Shown: piece after piece, positions 31,669 through 42,300 of the stretch | Layout of the letters: each line of letters opens with the position of its first letter | Position numbering within the stretch: the first letter of the stretch is position 1 | Source: Deltaproteobacteria bacterium | Lineage (GTDB): Bacteria > Desulfobacterota > Dissulfuribacteria > Dissulfuribacterales > UBA3076 | Direction: 5' to 3' | DNA: 48,322 nt | Assembly: GCA_011042225.1 (NCBI GenBank) | Contig: DQXT01000015.1 | Coordinates: forward strand, 1 to 48,322 | Program-made: the position numbers and the translations under genes | Notes under the pieces: model-generated | What the model saw: only the letters and a program-made list of their open reading frames with translations | The model's database searches: none | What the model was told of the DNA's origin: nothing

Positions 31669-33873
31669 TTACATCACTTTTTCCATACTCAACGCCGGGT
31701 GCTCCTTCTCCTTAATATATCGAAGCACTGCGTCTTCCGTGATACCTACTTCGTCATCCGCTATCATTTCAACCAGATCGGGGGCATTTTCTTCTTCAGC
31801 CCTCTTCTGAAGACGATCCCTGATTTCGTCTTTTAATATTTTAGGCATCCACACCACACGCTTGAGGCCGCCTTCAGCCTTCATAAATTTCCGACTGCAG
31901 ATATAATGCTTGGAAACACCTAGGAAGCCCGGAGTAACCTGACCTCCGCCAACCATTCCAGCCAGGGTGGTAAACTTCATTCCAGCCGGGGTCATTCCCA
32001 GATAGTCCCTGTTAACAATCATTATTCCGTTACATATGGGCAGCATAGTGGCAATACATTCGAAGCAGCCGCAGGCGGTCATGGGATCTACCATAAGGCT
32101 GTAGGCACTGACACGCTCGACCTTTCCCCTGGATGCCTTATTAACAAAATCATTTATGCCTTTCCACTGTCCGAGGTCGGCATCGATGAGATCTCCCTTG
32201 ACTATGGGCTGGTTAGGACCCGTGGGATTTATTTCAAAAGAGGCCTTGCCGTCCAGCCAGTTATAGGCACCGCACATACCTACACGCTCAGGGGTGATCA
32301 CGCATACATGGCTGGGGGCAAAGGACTGGCACAGAGTACAGGAGTAAAAAATCTCTTCGCTTTCATCCGTCATGGTGCCCAGGCGCTCATCCCTGGCGGC
32401 ATAGACGGCCTTTGCCATGTCAATCACTTCTTCTACCCGGGCCTCCTCTGTATAGATTTTTACCTGTATCTTGTCTACAATAGCACCAAAGTCCTGATGT
32501 AGCTTTCCATGGAGGATGCGCCCGATATGTTCGAATTTGAAACCCTTTTCTACAGCCGACTTGCCCGCCCTGAACCACATTATGTTGCGCTGTCCGATAT
32601 GCATGATTCCCTGGGCATAGTTGATCAGGTGATGAAACTGCCGCTCAAGTATAGGTTCGAAGTCAGACTGCATCTGCCTGCCAGCCACCTCAACAAGTAT
32701 GGCAAGCGGGAGCTTTGAACCCTTTTCTACATCGTTTATTTCCGGTCCTTCCACGATTACCAGCCCGTCCTGCACCTCATCCATATCTCTGGAAACAAGG
32801 ACCTCTACTCCAAGGCTTTTCCCGCCGCCGCACTCAATATATAGGTCATCTTTCCTTACACGCTCCCCTTCAAACGCGGGACCATAAGGCATTGGAATAT
32901 CGATCTTGGAAACCGTGACCTTGAGACCCCTCACCTCTATGGCCTTCTGAACGATTTCATCGTGCGGGACCTGGCTGACCACGTGTTCGTAAGTACAGAT
33001 ACCCGTGGGAAGAATATTGGGTATATCCCAGTCGGATATGGTGGGGAAACCCCAGTTTATGGCCCCGGCCGCATTGGCATACCACTCATCGGAGACCGGG
33101 CCGAATGCAATTACAAAGGCAAATGTCCTATCCTTGTTATAGATCAGGTTGCCCTTGAAATCACCAGGCTTTATGCCTCCAAAGGCAAGGGCAACACGGC
33201 AGGCAAAGCCCATGGCAAATACTGCAGAGGTATATGTGTGCCCAAAAGGAACAAGGCGTGTGGACCAGCCAATCTGCACGTTTTGTTTTGCCAGCTGATC
33301 CGGCATGGAGATGCCGTCCGTCTGATCGTGCATAAATACATAGAGATTCTTTTGTTGCAATTCCAGGGCAATCTTTTCAGCCGTCTCCGGATCTGAAGGG
33401 GTACCAAGTATTGCTGCAAATCCAGGGGCGGTACCATCTACGAACTCTACACCGCGTTTACGGAAAATCACATCATCCGCTGCCCCAAGCCATAGACAAT
33501 CATCTGTGGGATCCTCGGTCTTTGAATAAAATTCCGGTTTCTCAACGTATCGCATAGCCTCATGCATTTCTTCAGCAAAAAAAGTAGCCATACCGGCATC
33601 CAGGGCCGGCGCCAGATATGGGAGCCATACACGGTCACTAACCGGTGCGGGAAGCAATTTTCGACATTCCTGGAATATCTCCTTCATGTCCCCCAGCTTT
33701 TCTACACGGGACCCCAGAATGCTGTAAATTACAGGCAGGTAGTAACCGGTATTGGGAAAACCGACCTTTTGTTCAGGCCCAAATTGTTTCAGGACTTTTT
33801 CATAGTTTTCTTCAGCCATATCCACTATCTTGTGGGCCCCTCGAATCGCTGCTGAACAGATGATCTTAGACAT
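31669..33873 (-). CDS. acsB: Acetyl-CoA synthase (CODH/ACS, A-cluster subunit)
   Basis: A 734-residue bacterial-type acetyl-CoA synthase with the N-terminal CODH-contact domain that archaeal CdhC lacks. The A-cluster ligands are in MTACGCFECIA (Cys-Gly-Cys) and upstream in YSCTLCQSFAPSHVCVITPERVG-type sequence, which also holds GMCGAYNW. The enzyme joins CO, a methyl group from AcsCD and CoA to make acetyl-CoA, or cleaves it. The usual partner AcsA/CooS (CO dehydrogenase) is not in this window. Confidence 0.95.
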   Translation of the reverse strand: MSKIICSAAIRGAHKIVDMAEENYEKVLKQFGPEQKVGFPNTGYYLPVIYSILGSRVEKLGDMKEIFQECRKLLPAPVSDRVWLPYLAPALDAGMATFFAEEMHEAMRYVEKPEFYSKTEDPTDDCLWLGAADDVIFRKRGVEFVDGTAPGFAAILGTPSDPETAEKIALELQQKNLYVFMHDQTDGISMPDQLAKQNVQIGWSTRLVPFGHTYTSAVFAMGFACRVALAFGGIKPGDFKGNLIYNKDRTFAFVIAFGPVSDEWYANAAGAINWGFPTISDWDIPNILPTGICTYEHVVSQVPHDEIVQKAIEVRGLKVTVSKIDIPMPYGPAFEGERVRKDDLYIECGGGKSLGVEVLVSRDMDEVQDGLVIVEGPEINDVEKGSKLPLAILVEVAGRQMQSDFEPILERQFHHLINYAQGIMHIGQRNIMWFRAGKSAVEKGFKFEHIGRILHGKLHQDFGAIVDKIQVKIYTEEARVEEVIDMAKAVYAARDERLGTMTDESEEIFYSCTLCQSFAPSHVCVITPERVGMCGAYNWLDGKASFEINPTGPNQPIVKGDLIDADLGQWKGINDFVNKASRGKVERVSAYSLMVDPMTACGCFECIATMLPICNGIMIVNRDYLGMTPAGMKFTTLAGMVGGGQVTPGFLGVSKHYICSRKFMKAEGGLKRVVWMPKILKDEIRDRLQKRAEEENAPDLVEMIADDEVGITEDAVLRYIKEKEHPALSMEKVM

Positions 33874-33884
33874 TACAGCCCCCT

Positions 33885-36800
33885 CTATACCATTCCCTTT
33901 ATTAATGCCTCTGTCAGGGCTACTGCCTTCGGGTGCATCATTACCATGAGTTCACCACCGGCAAGCAGCAAGGTTGAAGCGGTTATCGCCTCCATCAACA
34001 CCCCCCGGTGCTCTTGATCTCCCATATGGGCATCACTTGGCAAACGGCACTCCTTGGTCTTCCAGACCTCCCTTCCGAGATTGCAAATAAAAGGTACCTG
34101 AAGTTTTTCATCCTGCTGAGTCAAGGCTGCCAGCCTTATGCGTTCCATTACTGAATATGAGTACTCAATGCCGTAACCTATCGCCCCTATGGAGGGATCC
34201 ATCAAGATCTGATCCAGGGATAATCCGAGGTTCTCCAACAGAATATTCAGCTGCTTCGCAAGATTCACGTCAATGGGCGAAGATGCCACAACCGGAAGGT
34301 GAAAGGCCATGGCTGTGGCCCCCAGAGAACGATAATTTGCGTCACTAAGCGGGCCAATACACACCTTGCGATTGCCGATAAGGCCGGTCACTTCCCTTAA
34401 GGTCTCTGTATCTTTTTCAGCATTTCCACACCCCCAGAGGACCACAGGCACATCTATTCCTTCTATAACTGCCTGGGCCTTTTTGGCGGCCTCGCTTGAG
34501 GGCCGGTTCATGCCGTTGGGATCAGTACTGACGAGGGAAAGACAAATGGCCTTTGCACCATAATGGTCTATACATTTCTTAGCCCATGCAACAGGATCGG
34601 AAAATACATCGGAATAATATTTGCTTAATACATCAGGCCAGTCTTCCGGCTCTGAATCAAGGATTCCAAAGGCTATTTGAGGCACATGGGGCATGTCTCC
34701 CTCAAATAGATGAAAAGGTAAAGTAGATGCACCACCAAGTCTGATGGCCCTTTCGCCCTCACCCAGAGAAATCTCCCTGATGGCTCCTGTGCAGGATTCT
34801 TTAAACAGGTTCTCCTGTATGGAACCTTCCCTTTCAGAAAGCGTCCCGGTCTCTTTCGGCAGCTCGAAAACAGTGAGACCCTCTATTACGGTCGGCACCG
34901 TCGTGACAGGGACCTCTCTTTTTGCTTCCGTCTTCACCTCTTCAGGCACCTTGGCGATTTTGGGTACGGGAGAGGAAGGCACTTCCGCCTTCTGCGGCGC
35001 ATCCGGCTCGGCAGGAACCGGCACCCCGGCTGCCTCTCCGGACTCTGCCTTAAGAAGACCGGCCTTTGCCTTTTCATCGTCCGGCTTAAGCTCCAGGGCC
35101 AGCTTGAAGGACTTCAATGCCTTGTCGACATCACCTTTGTACAATTGGACATTGCCTATGGCCACAAGGCGTATCACCCATTTGCGCTGCCACTCTTCGG
35201 GGCTCATTCCCTCAGGACATGGGGGGATTCCTTCAGGCACTGCCGGTGCCTCCGCCTCTTCCAAGGATACTGTGTATTCAAGGGCCTCTTTGGCCTTTTT
35301 GAGCCCTTCCCCGGCCTTTTGATCCTCAGGCTCAATTGCCAGAGCCCTTTCAAAGGCATCAACTGCTCCGGCTGCATCATTTTTATGCAGAAGCACATTG
35401 CCTTTAGCTACAAGGTTAACCACCTCCTTGTGTCTGGAATCTGCCTCTGGTTTTTCCCGCCTTTCCACAGGGACAGGGGCCTCATCAAAAGTGGCGGTTA
35501 CCTGTTCGGCCGTATCTGAACTCAAAAGGAGTTCCACCTCAAATAGACGCTTCAGGGCCTCAAGCTGATCTTCATTTATGCCCAGTCCTTTGCGCAGGGC
35601 CTCAAGCCCTGATCTGAGAGAGGTTAACGCTCTACTGCTACAGCTTGAAAGCGCACTGTCTGCATCATCTGAGACCGACCTCCTTACAGACCGGACATGT
35701 ACCCGACCGTCCCTGGTCTCTTTGAGTTCTTTCATAAGCCGCCCTATTTCAGCCTCTTTTCGGTCCGCAATAGCATTTGCCTCCTCTAACTGTCTCTTAA
35801 GATTCGAGACCTCTGAGGTTATTTTCCCTTTCTCCTTTAAGACAAGATCTCTTGATGCCTGGGCCTCCGCCTTGGCCTGCTCGAGCGTCTTTTCTATCTC
35901 CGCCTTTGCTTCTTCCTTTGCTTTGGATACTATAAGATCTATGGCCTCGGAACTCCTCAGTCTTGGGTCAACCCTCCTGGGCGCCGGTCTTGGAGAAAGG
36001 CCCGCAAGGGAGACTATCTCAGGGACCGCCTGTTCCCACTCAATGGCCATAATGTGGACCCCGGCTACGCCCGCTATTTCACGAACCTGTTTTATGATAT
36101 CTACGCAGATATTGATACCCTCTTCCTTAGGGTCCTTCGCGCCCTTCAGACGATCAATAACCTCATCGGTAACATCAAGGCCAGGCACGAATTTTTTCAT
36201 ATACCGTGCCATACCGACCGACTTGGGAGGCGTTACCCCTGCAAGGATATAGACCTTTTCATGCAGACCAAGGTCTCTAACGATATCCATGAATCGGGCA
36301 AACTTTTCCACATTATAAATAATCTGAGTCTGTATAAAGCTTGCACCGGCCTTTACCTTCTTGGCCACCCTTAAGGGTCGGTACTCAAATGGGTCGGCAA
36401 AGGGATTTGCCGCCGCACCGAGAAAAAACCTTGGTTCATGAGACTTGATTTCATCACCGCACTGGAATTTTTTGCCATCCCGCATGGTTTTAACCATATC
36501 CAGAAGCTGTATGGAGTCCATGTCAAAGACACCCTTTGACTGCGGATGATTTCCAAACTTCTGATGATCCCCGGTAAGGCACAGGAGATTTTTTATACCT
36601 AGTGCTGAAGCCCCCAGGATATCCGATTGTATGCCGATGCGGTTTCTGTCTCTGCATGTCATCTGCATCACAGGCTCTACACCTTCCGCTAATGCGATAA
36701 GCCCTGCGGTCAGGCTGGACATCCTTACTATGGCTGTCTGGCAGTCTGTTATATTGACAGCATCTACATGACCTTTGAGAATACGGGCCTTATCACGTAC

Positions 36801-36896
36801 TACATCGAAATTGCCGTTTTGGGGCGGGCCGAGTTCTCCGGTCACTGCGAACCGACCTGAAATTAAAACCTGTTCTAGATTGCTTCCTGATATCAC
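33885..36896 (-). CDS. Fusion: MetF - coiled coil - TPRs - AcsD (corrinoid protein small subunit)
   Basis: One uninterrupted frame of 1003 residues. Residues 1-300 are a methylene-THF reductase (MetF) barrel: FAVTGELGPPQNGN, NITDCQTAIVRMSS, LLCLTGDHQKFGNHPQS, FIQTQIIYNVEKF. Residues about 316-395 are a charged coiled coil. Two TPR-like units lie at about 490-545 and 575-615, followed by a Pro-rich linker (620-670). Residues about 672-1003 are AcsD: IPLGGASTLPFHLFEG-type start, GAKAICLSLVSTDPNG, DPSIGAIGYGIEYS, HPKAVALTEALIKGM. It would bring methyl-THF formation next to the corrinoid protein that receives the methyl group. It overlaps metV by 4 bases and precedes acsB by 11. Confidence 0.9.
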   Translation of the reverse strand: MISGSNLEQVLISGRFAVTGELGPPQNGNFDVVRDKARILKGHVDAVNITDCQTAIVRMSSLTAGLIALAEGVEPVMQMTCRDRNRIGIQSDILGASALGIKNLLCLTGDHQKFGNHPQSKGVFDMDSIQLLDMVKTMRDGKKFQCGDEIKSHEPRFFLGAAANPFADPFEYRPLRVAKKVKAGASFIQTQIIYNVEKFARFMDIVRDLGLHEKVYILAGVTPPKSVGMARYMKKFVPGLDVTDEVIDRLKGAKDPKEEGINICVDIIKQVREIAGVAGVHIMAIEWEQAVPEIVSLAGLSPRPAPRRVDPRLRSSEAIDLIVSKAKEEAKAEIEKTLEQAKAEAQASRDLVLKEKGKITSEVSNLKRQLEEANAIADRKEAEIGRLMKELKETRDGRVHVRSVRRSVSDDADSALSSCSSRALTSLRSGLEALRKGLGINEDQLEALKRLFEVELLLSSDTAEQVTATFDEAPVPVERREKPEADSRHKEVVNLVAKGNVLLHKNDAAGAVDAFERALAIEPEDQKAGEGLKKAKEALEYTVSLEEAEAPAVPEGIPPCPEGMSPEEWQRKWVIRLVAIGNVQLYKGDVDKALKSFKLALELKPDDEKAKAGLLKAESGEAAGVPVPAEPDAPQKAEVPSSPVPKIAKVPEEVKTEAKREVPVTTVPTVIEGLTVFELPKETGTLSEREGSIQENLFKESCTGAIREISLGEGERAIRLGGASTLPFHLFEGDMPHVPQIAFGILDSEPEDWPDVLSKYYSDVFSDPVAWAKKCIDHYGAKAICLSLVSTDPNGMNRPSSEAAKKAQAVIEGIDVPVVLWGCGNAEKDTETLREVTGLIGNRKVCIGPLSDANYRSLGATAMAFHLPVVASSPIDVNLAKQLNILLENLGLSLDQILMDPSIGAIGYGIEYSYSVMERIRLAALTQQDEKLQVPFICNLGREVWKTKECRLPSDAHMGDQEHRGVLMEAITASTLLLAGGELMVMMHPKAVALTEALIKGMV

Positions 36897-37561
36897 GGCA
36901 GCAAGTCCTCCCTGATCCTGCGACGCGGCCCCCCATGACCGGACGGTCGCCAGTCGCGAATGGGCACGATCTCTCTTAGTAATTGGTCCTGTTTTCGACT
37001 GGTCAATTTGTCACAGATCTGATGCCATATGCAAGGTACATCCTTATTAATCTCGCATCTGCCACCGACGGACCCGCCACACGGCCCGTTTGACAGACTC
37101 TTTGCACACCTTGCTACAGGGCAAAGTCCGCCGGTCAGATGTAATATGCATGCCCCGCAACCGGCACACATCTCGGCCCACTCGCCGCTGCTCAGATTGG
37201 CGCCGTAGAATGTTGTATTAAGGGCAGGCAACACATTTACGCCGGGACAACGGTCTGCGATAAAATTCACGCCAACTCCGCAGGCCATTGAGAGTACTGC
37301 GTCATACTTTTTCCCATCTTCCTTAAGTGGCTCCAAATACTCCGGATCACACTGTCTAACATAGGTCTCTTCATCAATCTCTATTGGTTTTCCGGCCTTC
37401 TTTCTACCCAGGCGCAGTGCAGAAGCGAGAACGCCTACCTCCTTGTCACCGCCGGCGGAACACACCGCCACGCAACCCCTGCATCCAAGGACCAGCAATT
37501 TCTCTACCCCGGATATCATCTCCATGATTTCATCCAAAGGCTTTTGTTCGGCAATTATCAT
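36893..37561 (-). CDS. metV: MetV, FeS partner of methylene-THF reductase
   Basis: A 222-residue Cys-rich protein of the MetV family (methylene-THF reductase C-terminal-like). Cys motifs: VLGCRGCVAVC, SMACGVGV, MCAGCGACIL, GLCPVARCAKSL and GGRCEINKDVPC. MetV is an obligate partner of MetF in acetogens and passes electrons to the MetF flavin. The overlap of 4 bases with the MetF-AcsD fusion supports a stable MetVF complex. The C-terminal tail is basic (HGGPRRRIREDLLP). Confidence 0.9.
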   Translation of the reverse strand: MIIAEQKPLDEIMEMISGVEKLLVLGCRGCVAVCSAGGDKEVGVLASALRLGRKKAGKPIEIDEETYVRQCDPEYLEPLKEDGKKYDAVLSMACGVGVNFIADRCPGVNVLPALNTTFYGANLSSGEWAEMCAGCGACILHLTGGLCPVARCAKSLSNGPCGGSVGGRCEINKDVPCIWHQICDKLTSRKQDQLLREIVPIRDWRPSGHGGPRRRIREDLLP

Positions 37562-37579
37562 AGTTATATTTCTCCCGGC

Positions 37580-38002
37580 TTAGGTGCTGTGCAGTTGCCC
37601 TAATTTTAAGATTCGTCTTGTCATCTGCCTGACCGCGTCCACAATCGGCTGGGTCTCACCACGGTGGACAAAAAACATTTCAACCCGGTCAGGATCAATA
37701 TTCAGTTCCTCCAGGAGCCTTTTTGTATAAACAACTCTCTTTTCAGCCCGCCTGCTGCCGGACAGGTTGTGACACTCACCTGAACGGCAACCCGCCACAA
37801 ATACCGCTTCAGCCCCTTGTTCAAAGGCATCTAACAGGGCACTTACTTCGATACAGCCAGTACAGGGCAACTTCCTTACATCCAGATTTTCCGGAATAAG
37901 ATCCGCATCTCTTAATGTATCAGTCGAGACACTCGCCGTGTAGTTGCAGCAAAAGGCCACTATCTTTCCGACTTGGTAGCTGTTATTCTTTAACCTGTTC
38001 AT
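37580..38002 (-). CDS. mvhD: MvhD-type [2Fe-2S] electron transfer protein (Cys form)
   Basis: A 140-residue MvhD-family protein. Ligand cysteines are in AFCCNYTA, LPCTGCIEVS and AGCRSGECH. MvhD connects an electron-input module to HdrA in methanogens and to MetVF-HdrABC in Moorella. At the position where the sister protein at 38577-39362 has Sec, this one has Cys (AGCRSGECH versus GGUHLGECH). It lies between the HdrC-like gene and metV, which fits the same role here. Confidence 0.9.
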   Translation of the reverse strand: MNRLKNNSYQVGKIVAFCCNYTASVSTDTLRDADLIPENLDVRKLPCTGCIEVSALLDAFEQGAEAVFVAGCRSGECHNLSGSRRAEKRVVYTKRLLEELNIDPDRVEMFFVHRGETQPIVDAVRQMTRRILKLGQLHST

Positions 38003-38007
38003 CTATT

Positions 38008-38580
38008 TCAGCCTGTCACCCATTCACATAATTCACTTAATCCCCTCTGTTCAAGTGACGGAATCAAGGTAATGGCCCCGGCGGGGCACTCAACGACACA
38101 TATGCCGCACGCCCTGCAAAGCTCGGGTTCTATATACGCCCGTTCCGTATCAGCTATATAGGGTGCGCCAAAGGGACAAAACCTGACGCACGTGAGGCAT
38201 GCCACGCATCTTTCAGGATCTACTTTCGCCGAAAAACCCAGGTTCACCAGACGGTCCTGATCCACCAGCCCCCGTTTGAGGGCTTCACCTCGCAGGGCCT
38301 TAATCACATCGCTGCAACGGACTCCCTGTGGACAGACATCTACGCAACTCTGGCACTGGGAACAGGCCCAGATTATATCCGAACTCAAGAGCTGTTTTTC
38401 AAGCCCAAGGGTCACCATGTGTACGATCTTTCTGGGATCAAAGCCCGGTACTACCTTTTCCACCGGGCACACACTGCTGCATGAACCACATGTATAACAT
38501 TGGGCCAGGAAAGAACATCCTTCTAAATCGGACATCTCCGACACAAATAAATTATTCAATTTCGCGGATTGTATAGTCAT
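38008..38580 (-). CDS. hdrC: HdrC-like iron-sulfur protein with added ferredoxin domain
   Basis: A 190-residue protein with four [4Fe-4S] motifs: CYTCGSCSSVCP and CSQCQSCVDVCP in the N-terminal HdrC-like half, then CVACLTCVRFCP and CRACGICVVECP in a C-terminal ferredoxin-like half. HdrC normally hands electrons to HdrB, but no hdrB is present in the window, so here it may pass electrons straight to MetVF or to another partner. It overlaps the Sec-MvhD gene by 4 bases. Confidence 0.87.
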   Translation of the reverse strand: MTIQSAKLNNLFVSEMSDLEGCSFLAQCYTCGSCSSVCPVEKVVPGFDPRKIVHMVTLGLEKQLLSSDIIWACSQCQSCVDVCPQGVRCSDVIKALRGEALKRGLVDQDRLVNLGFSAKVDPERCVACLTCVRFCPFGAPYIADTERAYIEPELCRACGICVVECPAGAITLIPSLEQRGLSELCEWVTG

Positions 38581-39362
38581 GATTCCTGATTTCCCATTCC
38601 AATTCCATACCAGTTGGATCCCTGCTTTTTGACCATTTTCTTTCTGGAAAGGGTCTCTAAAATTTTCCCTATCTCTTTGATGCCCCCCCCGGTTTTTTCA
38701 CTCAGATCGGCGCTTTTACAGGGGCCGATTTCTGAAAGGCAGATCTGTACTTCCTGTGTGAGCCTTTCTTCTCGAAAGGCAGGAAAGACCTTTTTTGTCA
38801 CTCCCTCTGAAATAATCCCGGGGCTGTAGTCTCCCGACTTCTTAATATCTTTAGCCAATTTACCAAGGGCAGTGCGCACCTTCAGTGCCGAGGCCGCTTT
38901 GGCCCCTGCCTTCAAATGCATGCCAATTACAGCCTCCTTATTCTCACCTTCAGCTTTACCCAGAGGCCCTATGGACTTTACGGCCGACACATACCTTGTA
39001 ATGAGTTCCACAAATCTGGGTGCCTCTGCTGCTGATGCCCACTCAAGGGCCGTGCGCTCAGGATTTACACCCACATCTTTAAGCACTTGACGACAGGCCT
39101 CTGCTATTATCATTGCTTCGTAATTACCAGACTGGTAATGGCACTCTCCCAAGTGTCAGCCACCGGTAAAAACGCCGTCAGCACCGCACCCAAATGCCTC
39201 CAGGATAAACCGTAAATCTATCCGGCCTGTGCACATAACCCTGATAACTCTGACATTTGGAGGATACTGGTATCGAGACACACCTGCCGCATCGGCTGCA
39301 GCATAGCAGCACCAGTGACAGAAAAAGCCCAGTATGTGCGGATTAAAATCCCCGGCGGTCAT
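38577..39362 (-). CDS. mvhD: Selenocysteine MvhD-type protein with C-terminal winged-helix-like extension
   Basis: The frame continues through a TGA at 39158-39156, giving 261 residues with Sec69 in FTGGUHLGECHYQSGNY. MvhD homologs have Cys here and VhuD of Methanococcus has Sec. N-terminal cysteines are in FFCHWCCYAAAD and VMCTGRID. Residues after about 145 form an extra domain ending in a winged-helix-like segment (QICLSEIGPCKSADLSEKTG). A SECIS-like hairpin follows the TGA by 16 bases. Without recoding, both the 68-residue front part and the 191-residue rest would be useless fragments. It lies between hdrA and hdrC. Confidence 0.92.
39123..39139 (-). promoter_or_regulatory. SECIS-like hairpin of the Sec-MvhD gene
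   Basis: ATTACC pairs perfectly with GGTAAT around the loop AGTCT, starting 16 bases after the UGA. The loop contains the GU expected of bacterial SECIS elements and matches four of the five bases of the fdhA loop GGTCT. Confidence 0.75.
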
Positions 39363-39386
39363 GATCTGCTACCTCTTTTATCTTTT

Positions 39387-42300
39387 CTAAACACATCTCT
39401 CTCCTGCAAAGGCATGGATCTGCGCCATGATGGCCTCATCCGTAAATCCGCCCATACTTATGGCAAGTGTGGGGCAATGTGATGCACATATTCCACAACC
39501 CTTACAGGAGGCGGTTATGGTCTCTGCCTTGCGCCGCTTGTTTACCCTGAAAAGGCGGATGGCATTAAAGGGACAAAGGCTTTCACAGATTCCACAACCG
39601 ATACAGGCGGCCTTGTCGACCCTGGAGACTATCGAAGCAACCTGTGCCTTCCCTTTTGCCAGAGGTATGGCGGCCTTTGCCGCAGCCGCCTTTGCCTGAG
39701 CTATTGATTCATCAAGGGGTTTCGGGCCATGGGCCAGTCCGCAGACATATATGCCTTCCGAAGCCAATTCAACCGGCCGCAGTTTCACGTGGGCCTCAAG
39801 GAAAAAGCCTTCCGGGGTAAGAGGGGCCTTTAAGACATTGGCCAGGACATCGTTGGCCCCTGGGGTGATACCAACGGACAGCACCACAAGGCACGCAGAT
39901 ATGTCAATCTCATCTTTCAGAAGACGGTCAAAGACCCGGACTTTAATCCTCCCGTCCCTCTCTATTACCTCAGGTCTGCGGTCAGGCTCGTACCTTATGA
40001 ATATAACGCCTCTTTTCCTGGCCTCCTTGAACAAATCTTCCGAAAAGCCATAGGTACGCATATCTCTGTAAAGGCAATAGATTCTGATGTCCGGCTTAAT
40101 CCCCTTGAGTTTAAGCGCATTTTTAATCGCCTGGGTACAGCACAAACGGCTGCAGTGTCTCATGTCTTCCCCACGGCTCCCCACGCACTGAATCATAACA
40201 ACATTCTTAATATTCTTCAGGATGCCCTTGCCGCTGGCTAAACTTTTCTCAAGTTCAAGTTGGGTAACTACCCGCTTATTTACGCCGTATTGGTAAGACG
40301 TGGGACTGTATTCACGGCCTCCGGTTGCAATGACTATCACACCGTGATCAACCACTACCGGCTGTCCAGCCTTAACAATGGAAGAGGTAAAGTTACCCAC
40401 ATAACCGGAAACGTCCTCTACCTGGGCCTCCAGCATTACGCAAACCAGAGGATGCCCATCCACTCTCTTTATCAGGTTATCCAGGACCTCCGACGCCTCT
40501 CCCCCGTCCATGGTCCAGACAAGCCGCCTCAGATTACCTCCCAGTTTATCACTTCGCTCCACCAGCAAGCACTCAAAGCCCTGGTCCGCAATGCAGAGCG
40601 CTGCGGTCATACCCGCCGCACCGCCTCCTATCACCAAGGCGGTAGGCGAAACGTCCACGGTTGTCTGTTCCAGAGGTTCCAGCAGCCTTGCCTTGGCCAC
40701 TGCCATCCGGACAATTTCCTTGGCCTTTTCAGTTGCCGCCTCTGGTTCCTGTGAATGGACCCAGGAACACTGATCCCTGATGTTGGCCATCTCAATAAGT
40801 GCGGGATTTAAACCAATTGACTTTAAGGTCTCCTGGAAAAGCGGTTCATGGGTGCGTGGTGAACAGGCGGCAATAACAACACGGTTAAGCCGGTTCCCCT
40901 TTATTTTACTTGCTATGCCCTTTAAGGCATCCTGAGAACAGGAGTAGAGGGTATCCCTGCAAAATACTACGTCTGGCAGCGTACCTGCATAATCTCTGAC
41001 CGCATTGATATCTACAACGCCGGCTATATTCGACCCGCAGTGGCAGACAAATACACCGATTCGCGGCCCTTCAGACTCAATGGCCTTGTCTTCTTCAGGA
41101 TATGACAAGGTAACCGTCTGTGTATTCCTGGCCTCCGACAAAAGTTCCGAAACCATGGCCGCCACGCCGGAGGCCTGGGTAACACTCTCAGGGATATCCT
41201 TCGGTCCCTGGAAGGCACCTGCCACATAGACCCCTTTACGGCTTGCAACCAGGGGCGAATCAACGCATGTCTTACAAAATCCATAATGATTAAGCTCTAT
41301 TCCGGCAATTTCTGCAATTGCCTCGGCGTCTTTCGGTGCACTGAGTCCCTCTGAAAGGACCACCATATCAAATAGTTCTGAACAAGATTTTCCATCATCC
41401 GTCGTCCACGTAAGGGCAAGCCGTCCGTCCACCTGGTCTACCCTGGGAATCCTCGCCCTTATGACCCTGAGTCCGTATTTTTCCTCCGCCCTCTCTCTTG
41501 CGGCATCAAAGCCTTTGCCCTGGGTCCGGATGTCCATAAAGAAAAGCACGACCTCAAGATCAGGATCATGCTCTTTTGCAACAGACGCCTCTTTTATGGC
41601 ATACATACAGCACACAGAGGAACAGTAACCATTTCCGCATATCTCGTCCCTGGAACCCACACACTGAAGAAATGCGATCTTCTTAAGCGGCTCCCGGTCC
41701 GACAGACGGACCACGTGGCCCTCTGTCGGACCGGACGCGCAAGTCAATCTTTCAAACTCCATGCTTGTAACTACATTATGAAAACGCCCATAACCATACT
41801 TTTTCAGAACGGACGGGTCTATCCTTCCAAAACCAGGGGCCAGGACTACAGCTCCGATGTCCAGGTTCAGCTTCCTGGGTTTCTGGCTGAAATCTATGGC
41901 CTGGGCCGTGCATGTCTGAGCACAGAGGTTACAGGTCTCATAGTTTATCCTCAGGCAGGCCCTGGCGTCTATATAATAGCTGGTGGGAACGGCCTGGGCA
42001 TAGTCTATGTGAGGGGCACGGGTTATATCCAGTCTTTCATTGAACAGATCAACAACGGGCATGGGGCAATACATTGTACACGTACCACAGGCAGTGCACT
42101 TATCATCGTCTATGAAACGCGGCTCCTGATGAACTATAGCCGTGAACCGCCCCGGTTTCCCGTCCAAGTTTTCCAGCCTGGCACTTGTCAGGATTTCTAT
42201 GTTTGGAGACCGACCGGCCTCGACCAACTTTGGCGCCAGTATTCACAATGAGCAGTCATTGGTAGGGAAGGTCTTGTCCAACCGGGCCATGACGCCACCG

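Noticed and set aside
35578-36252. Plus-strand open frame of 224 codons inside the MetF-AcsD fusion
   Set aside because: Serine-rich antisense frame caused by codon bias of the coiled-coil region on the other strand; the minus-strand protein has clear domains.
36893-37561. metV as a second MetF or a zinc-dependent methyltransferase
   Set aside because: The Cys pattern and position directly before metF fit MetV; no barrel or folate-binding motif is present.
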